Below are positions 61,875 to 64,000 of a stretch of DNA of 64,000 bases, one piece after another; positions within the stretch are counted from its first letter, which is position 1, and each line of letters opens with the position of its first letter. Below the pieces are notes generated by a model. It saw nothing but the letters and a program-made list of their open reading frames with translations. It did not search any database and had not been told where the DNA came from. The DNA is from an uncultured Parabacteroides sp. GTDB taxonomy: Bacteria > Bacteroidota > Bacteroidia > Bacteroidales > Tannerellaceae. The DNA is taken from assembly GCF_905196875.1 (NCBI RefSeq), contig NZ_CAJJWO010000018.1, positions 1 through 64,000 on the forward strand, read 5' to 3'. Both the position numbers and the translations under genes were made by a program.

Positions 61875-62726
61875 ATGAAGAATTCTAGAAGAAACTTTTT
61901 TAGACAAGGACTTGCCGGCGCTATATTATTAGGCTCGGCTAGTGTAGTAAAAGCCGGTTTGCCGGACAGGATCATTCCCAAGGCTGCCAAGTCGATTAAT
62001 CCCTGGCGATTGGGGATGGCTGGCTATACATTTGTTAATTTTGATTTGGACACAACCCTAAAGACTTTGGAGAGACTGGATATTCATTATCTTTGTATCA
62101 AGGATTTCCACTTGCCGATGGATAGTACCGACGAACAGATTAAAGCATTTCATGAGAAATGCGCCGCTCATAAAGTGACGGGGTATGCGGTTGGTCCTAT
62201 CTATATGAAGAGTGAACAGGAGATCGACCGTGCTTTCGAGTATGCGAAACGCGTAGGTGTAAAGTTGATTGTGGGCGTTCCCAACTACGAATTGCTCCCG
62301 TATGTGGACAAGAAAGTGAAGGAATACGATTTCAATTATGCAATCCACCTGCATGGTCCCGATATTAAAACCTATCCGGACGCAACGGATGTCTGGGAGC
62401 ATACGAAAGACCTGGATCCGCGTATCGGAATGTGTCTGGATATCGGTCATGACCTGCGTAACGGTTGTAATCCGGTTACCGACTTGAAGAAATATCATAC
62501 CCGTGTGTTTGATATGCATATCAAGGATGTAACAGACTCATCGAAGGCAGGTATCGGTATAGAGATCGGTCGTGGAAAGATCGATTTTCCGGCATTAATG
62601 AAGATGATGCGTGAAGTGAACTATACTGGTATGTGCAGCCTGGAATACGAGAAGGATATGAAAGATCCTTTCCTCGGTATCGCAGAGTCGATCGGCTATT
62701 TCAAGGCGGTGAGCGATATTGTATAA
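61875..62726 (+). CDS. Tat-exported sugar phosphate isomerase/epimerase-like protein
   Basis: The 283-aa protein has a twin-arginine signal (SRRNFFRQGLAGAILLGSA, residues 3-21) and a xylose-isomerase-like TIM barrel (PF01261 type) with metal-site candidates in MCLDIGHDLRNG, FDMHIKDV and SLEYEKD. Such exported members of the superfamily are common in Bacteroidales and may act on sugars or sugar acids outside the cytoplasm. It starts 22 bp after the histidine kinase stop and may be in its operon. The exact reaction is unknown. Confidence 0.85.
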   Translation: MKNSRRNFFRQGLAGAILLGSASVVKAGLPDRIIPKAAKSINPWRLGMAGYTFVNFDLDTTLKTLERLDIHYLCIKDFHLPMDSTDEQIKAFHEKCAAHKVTGYAVGPIYMKSEQEIDRAFEYAKRVGVKLIVGVPNYELLPYVDKKVKEYDFNYAIHLHGPDIKTYPDATDVWEHTKDLDPRIGMCLDIGHDLRNGCNPVTDLKKYHTRVFDMHIKDVTDSSKAGIGIEIGRGKIDFPALMKMMREVNYTGMCSLEYEKDMKDPFLGIAESIGYFKAVSDIV

Positions 62727-62770
62727 TGTAGGGGCGAACTTAGTTTCGCCCTCTTTTAAACAGAAGAGTG

Positions 62771-63802
62771 ATGAGAAGTGCGTTTTATTTATTGGCAATC
62801 GGCTTGTTGACGTCTTGTAGTTCTGTCAATTATGTGGCGATTGAAACATACAATCCGGCGGAGATTACTTTTCCGGAAAATGTCGGTAAAATACTGGTTG
62901 TGAACAATGCAGTGCCGCAACCGGATGATGTCGGTTGTCAGCTTAGTCTGTTTGGAACCAAGCAGGATACCTGCCATGTAAAAGTCGACAGTGCCTTGTT
63001 TGATGCGTGTCGCGGATTGGGAAAGGCTATGGTCGATGTCTCTTTTTTCAATGACGTGCTTCTTTATAACGATGCAACCCGTAAGGATGATGTTTATTAT
63101 GAAGATAGGAAACTGACTCAAGAGGAGATTAATGCATTATGTGATGAAACAGGAACCGATGCGGTTATATCGGTAGATCGTATCTTATTCGAGTCTCAAA
63201 AGGATATTGTTGCTTTTGCGGAAGGTTTTATCGCCGGAGATATCAGTGTGAAGATGTCGGGGGTAATACGTGGGTATCTGCGTAACAGGCCTAATCCTTT
63301 AGCTACTGTTTATGTGACGGACAGTCTTTTCTTTTCGGAAAGCGCCTATAATCAGATCCTTTTGGATCAGATGTTACCTACGATGGAAAATGCCGTGCGT
63401 ACATCGGCCGAGTATATCGGCATGAAAGCCAGTCCAAACTTTGTACCTCACTGGAGCCGTGAAACGCGCTGGTTCTATTCCGGCATGGGAGCACGCTGGA
63501 AAGAAGCTACTGCCTATGCCCGGACGGAAAAATGGGAGAAGGCAACCGAGCGGTGGAAACAATTGTACAATAACTCCAATAGTTGGAAGACACAGGCGAA
63601 AGCCGCATCGAACATTGCTTTGGGGTATGAAATGAAAAGTGAGTTGAAGGAGGCATACGAATGGGCGAAAAAATCGTACGAATTATTTAAGAAGAATGAA
63701 GGTGACGAGAGTAAGAATGCCCGTCTTTTATACCTTTATGTAGAGGCTTTGATGAACCGGATACGTTCGGATAAAAAACTTAATATGCAATTTGGAGAAT
63801 AA
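62771..63802 (+). CDS. DUF6340-like TPR lipoprotein
   Basis: The 343-aa protein has a lipobox LTSC (residues 13-16), an N-terminal alpha/beta part with ILVVNNAVPQPDD and ETGTDAVISVDRILFES, and a C-terminal TPR-like section (YARTEKWEKATERWKQLYNN and KAASNIALGYEMKSELKEAY). It resembles lipoproteins I know as DUF6340, with no assigned role. ATG 62771 is chosen, 44 bp after the TIM-barrel gene. A small hairpin follows its stop. Confidence 0.8.
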   Translation: MRSAFYLLAIGLLTSCSSVNYVAIETYNPAEITFPENVGKILVVNNAVPQPDDVGCQLSLFGTKQDTCHVKVDSALFDACRGLGKAMVDVSFFNDVLLYNDATRKDDVYYEDRKLTQEEINALCDETGTDAVISVDRILFESQKDIVAFAEGFIAGDISVKMSGVIRGYLRNRPNPLATVYVTDSLFFSESAYNQILLDQMLPTMENAVRTSAEYIGMKASPNFVPHWSRETRWFYSGMGARWKEATAYARTEKWEKATERWKQLYNNSNSWKTQAKAASNIALGYEMKSELKEAYEWAKKSYELFKKNEGDESKNARLLYLYVEALMNRIRSDKKLNMQFGE

Positions 63803-63817
63803 TATCATATATTCTCC
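63794..63817 (+). terminator. Possible weak terminator after the DUF6340-like gene
   Basis: GGAGAAT (63794-63800) and ATTCTCC (63811-63817) form a 7-bp stem spanning the stop codon. The T-tract afterwards is poor. Confidence 0.35.
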
Positions 63818-63827
63818 GAATTATTAC

Positions 63828-63835
63828 TACTTTTG
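63828..63835 (+). promoter_or_regulatory. -7 promoter element of the last gene
   Basis: TACTTTTG, an exact TAnnTTTG match, 32 bp before the ATG of the truncated gene. Confidence 0.5.
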
Positions 63836-63867
63836 ACAGACGATTCAAAAAGAATAAAAAAAGAGTT

Positions 63868-64000
63868 ATGAGTGCAAATAATGCAAAGATTCAGTCTGTC
63901 CTGGAGACAACCTTTACTTCCGCTATCGGAAAACTGACTGCTGACGATTCCAATAGCTATCACAGTGATCTATATGTCCAGGCAGACCCTGAAAGCGGGG
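63868..64000 (+). CDS. Partial gene, product unknown (runs off the window)
   Basis: An ATG at 63868 opens a frame that stays open to the window end (44 complete codons). The first residues are MSANNAKIQSVLETTFTSA, followed by LTADDSNSYHSDLYVQADPE. No signal peptide is seen and I do not recognise the family. The promoter element upstream supports the start. Confidence 0.65.
   Translation, partial: MSANNAKIQSVLETTFTSAIGKLTADDSNSYHSDLYVQADPESG

Noticed and set aside
1..64000. CRISPR arrays, insertion sequences, prophage genes or rRNA operons
   Set aside because: I looked for regularly spaced repeats, transposase or integrase motifs, and rRNA sequence and saw none. The only structural RNA gene found is tRNA-Leu.

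Overview
The window reads as chromosomal DNA of a gut Bacteroidales, most likely Parabacteroides. The evidence is the SusC/SusD pair with an ECF sigma/FecR switch, many Cys-anchored lipoproteins, promoters of the Bacteroidetes type (TTTG / TAnnTTTG) in front of several genes, mostly weak Shine-Dalgarno sequences, and a giant secreted protein with a DUF6383-like tail, which I associate with Parabacteroides. The genus is an inference.

Layout. 1-2515: a gene-poor end with one beta-propeller lipoprotein and several inverted repeats, including a 149-bp imperfect palindrome. 2.5-8.6 kb: membrane pyrophosphatase, patatin-type lipase, GH13 amylase, prs. 8.6-12.4 kb (minus): a four-gene envelope operon (DUF2141 protein, TonB-receptor-like barrel, six-helix membrane protein, winged-helix regulator). 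Its promoter carries one palindrome between the -33 and -7 boxes, and a near-identical second copy lies in the leader. 12.6-25 kb: housekeeping genes (mnmA, DPP III, AlkD-like protein, Fur-family regulator, purA, Zn peptidase, hisS, groES-groEL), a GH30 lipoprotein and two very small membrane proteins, one of 37 codons. 25-31.5 kb: AraC-type regulator, the DUF6383 protein (possible S-layer or T9SS cargo), tRNA-Leu(CAG), and an ECF sigma / membrane protein / Spy-like periplasmic protein trio. 31.6-39.8 kb (minus): mazG, dsbD, an RluA-type pseudouridine synthase, and a SWIM-finger protein paired with a 947-aa DUF6493-like protein.

40.0-56.9 kb is a polysaccharide utilisation locus: ECF sigma, FecR anti-sigma, GH88, DUF2264, SusC with an STN signalling domain, SusD, two GH95-type enzymes and a GH2. 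SusC can sense ligand and signal through FecR to the sigma factor. SusD binds glycan, the lipoprotein and periplasmic enzymes trim it, and GH88 implies an unsaturated uronic acid in the substrate. Both GH95 proteins differ from the characterised fucosidase at a key active-site residue.

57-64 kb: valS, a TPR sensor histidine kinase, a Tat-exported TIM-barrel protein, a DUF6340-like lipoprotein and the start of one more gene.

The most promising leads are the operator-controlled four-gene envelope operon, the altered GH95 active sites in the PUL, the sigma-54-like groESL promoter, the sigma/anti-sigma/Spy-like trio, the SWIM-DUF6493 pair and the tiny membrane-protein pair. All family names come from recognition of motifs by eye; no database search was run.
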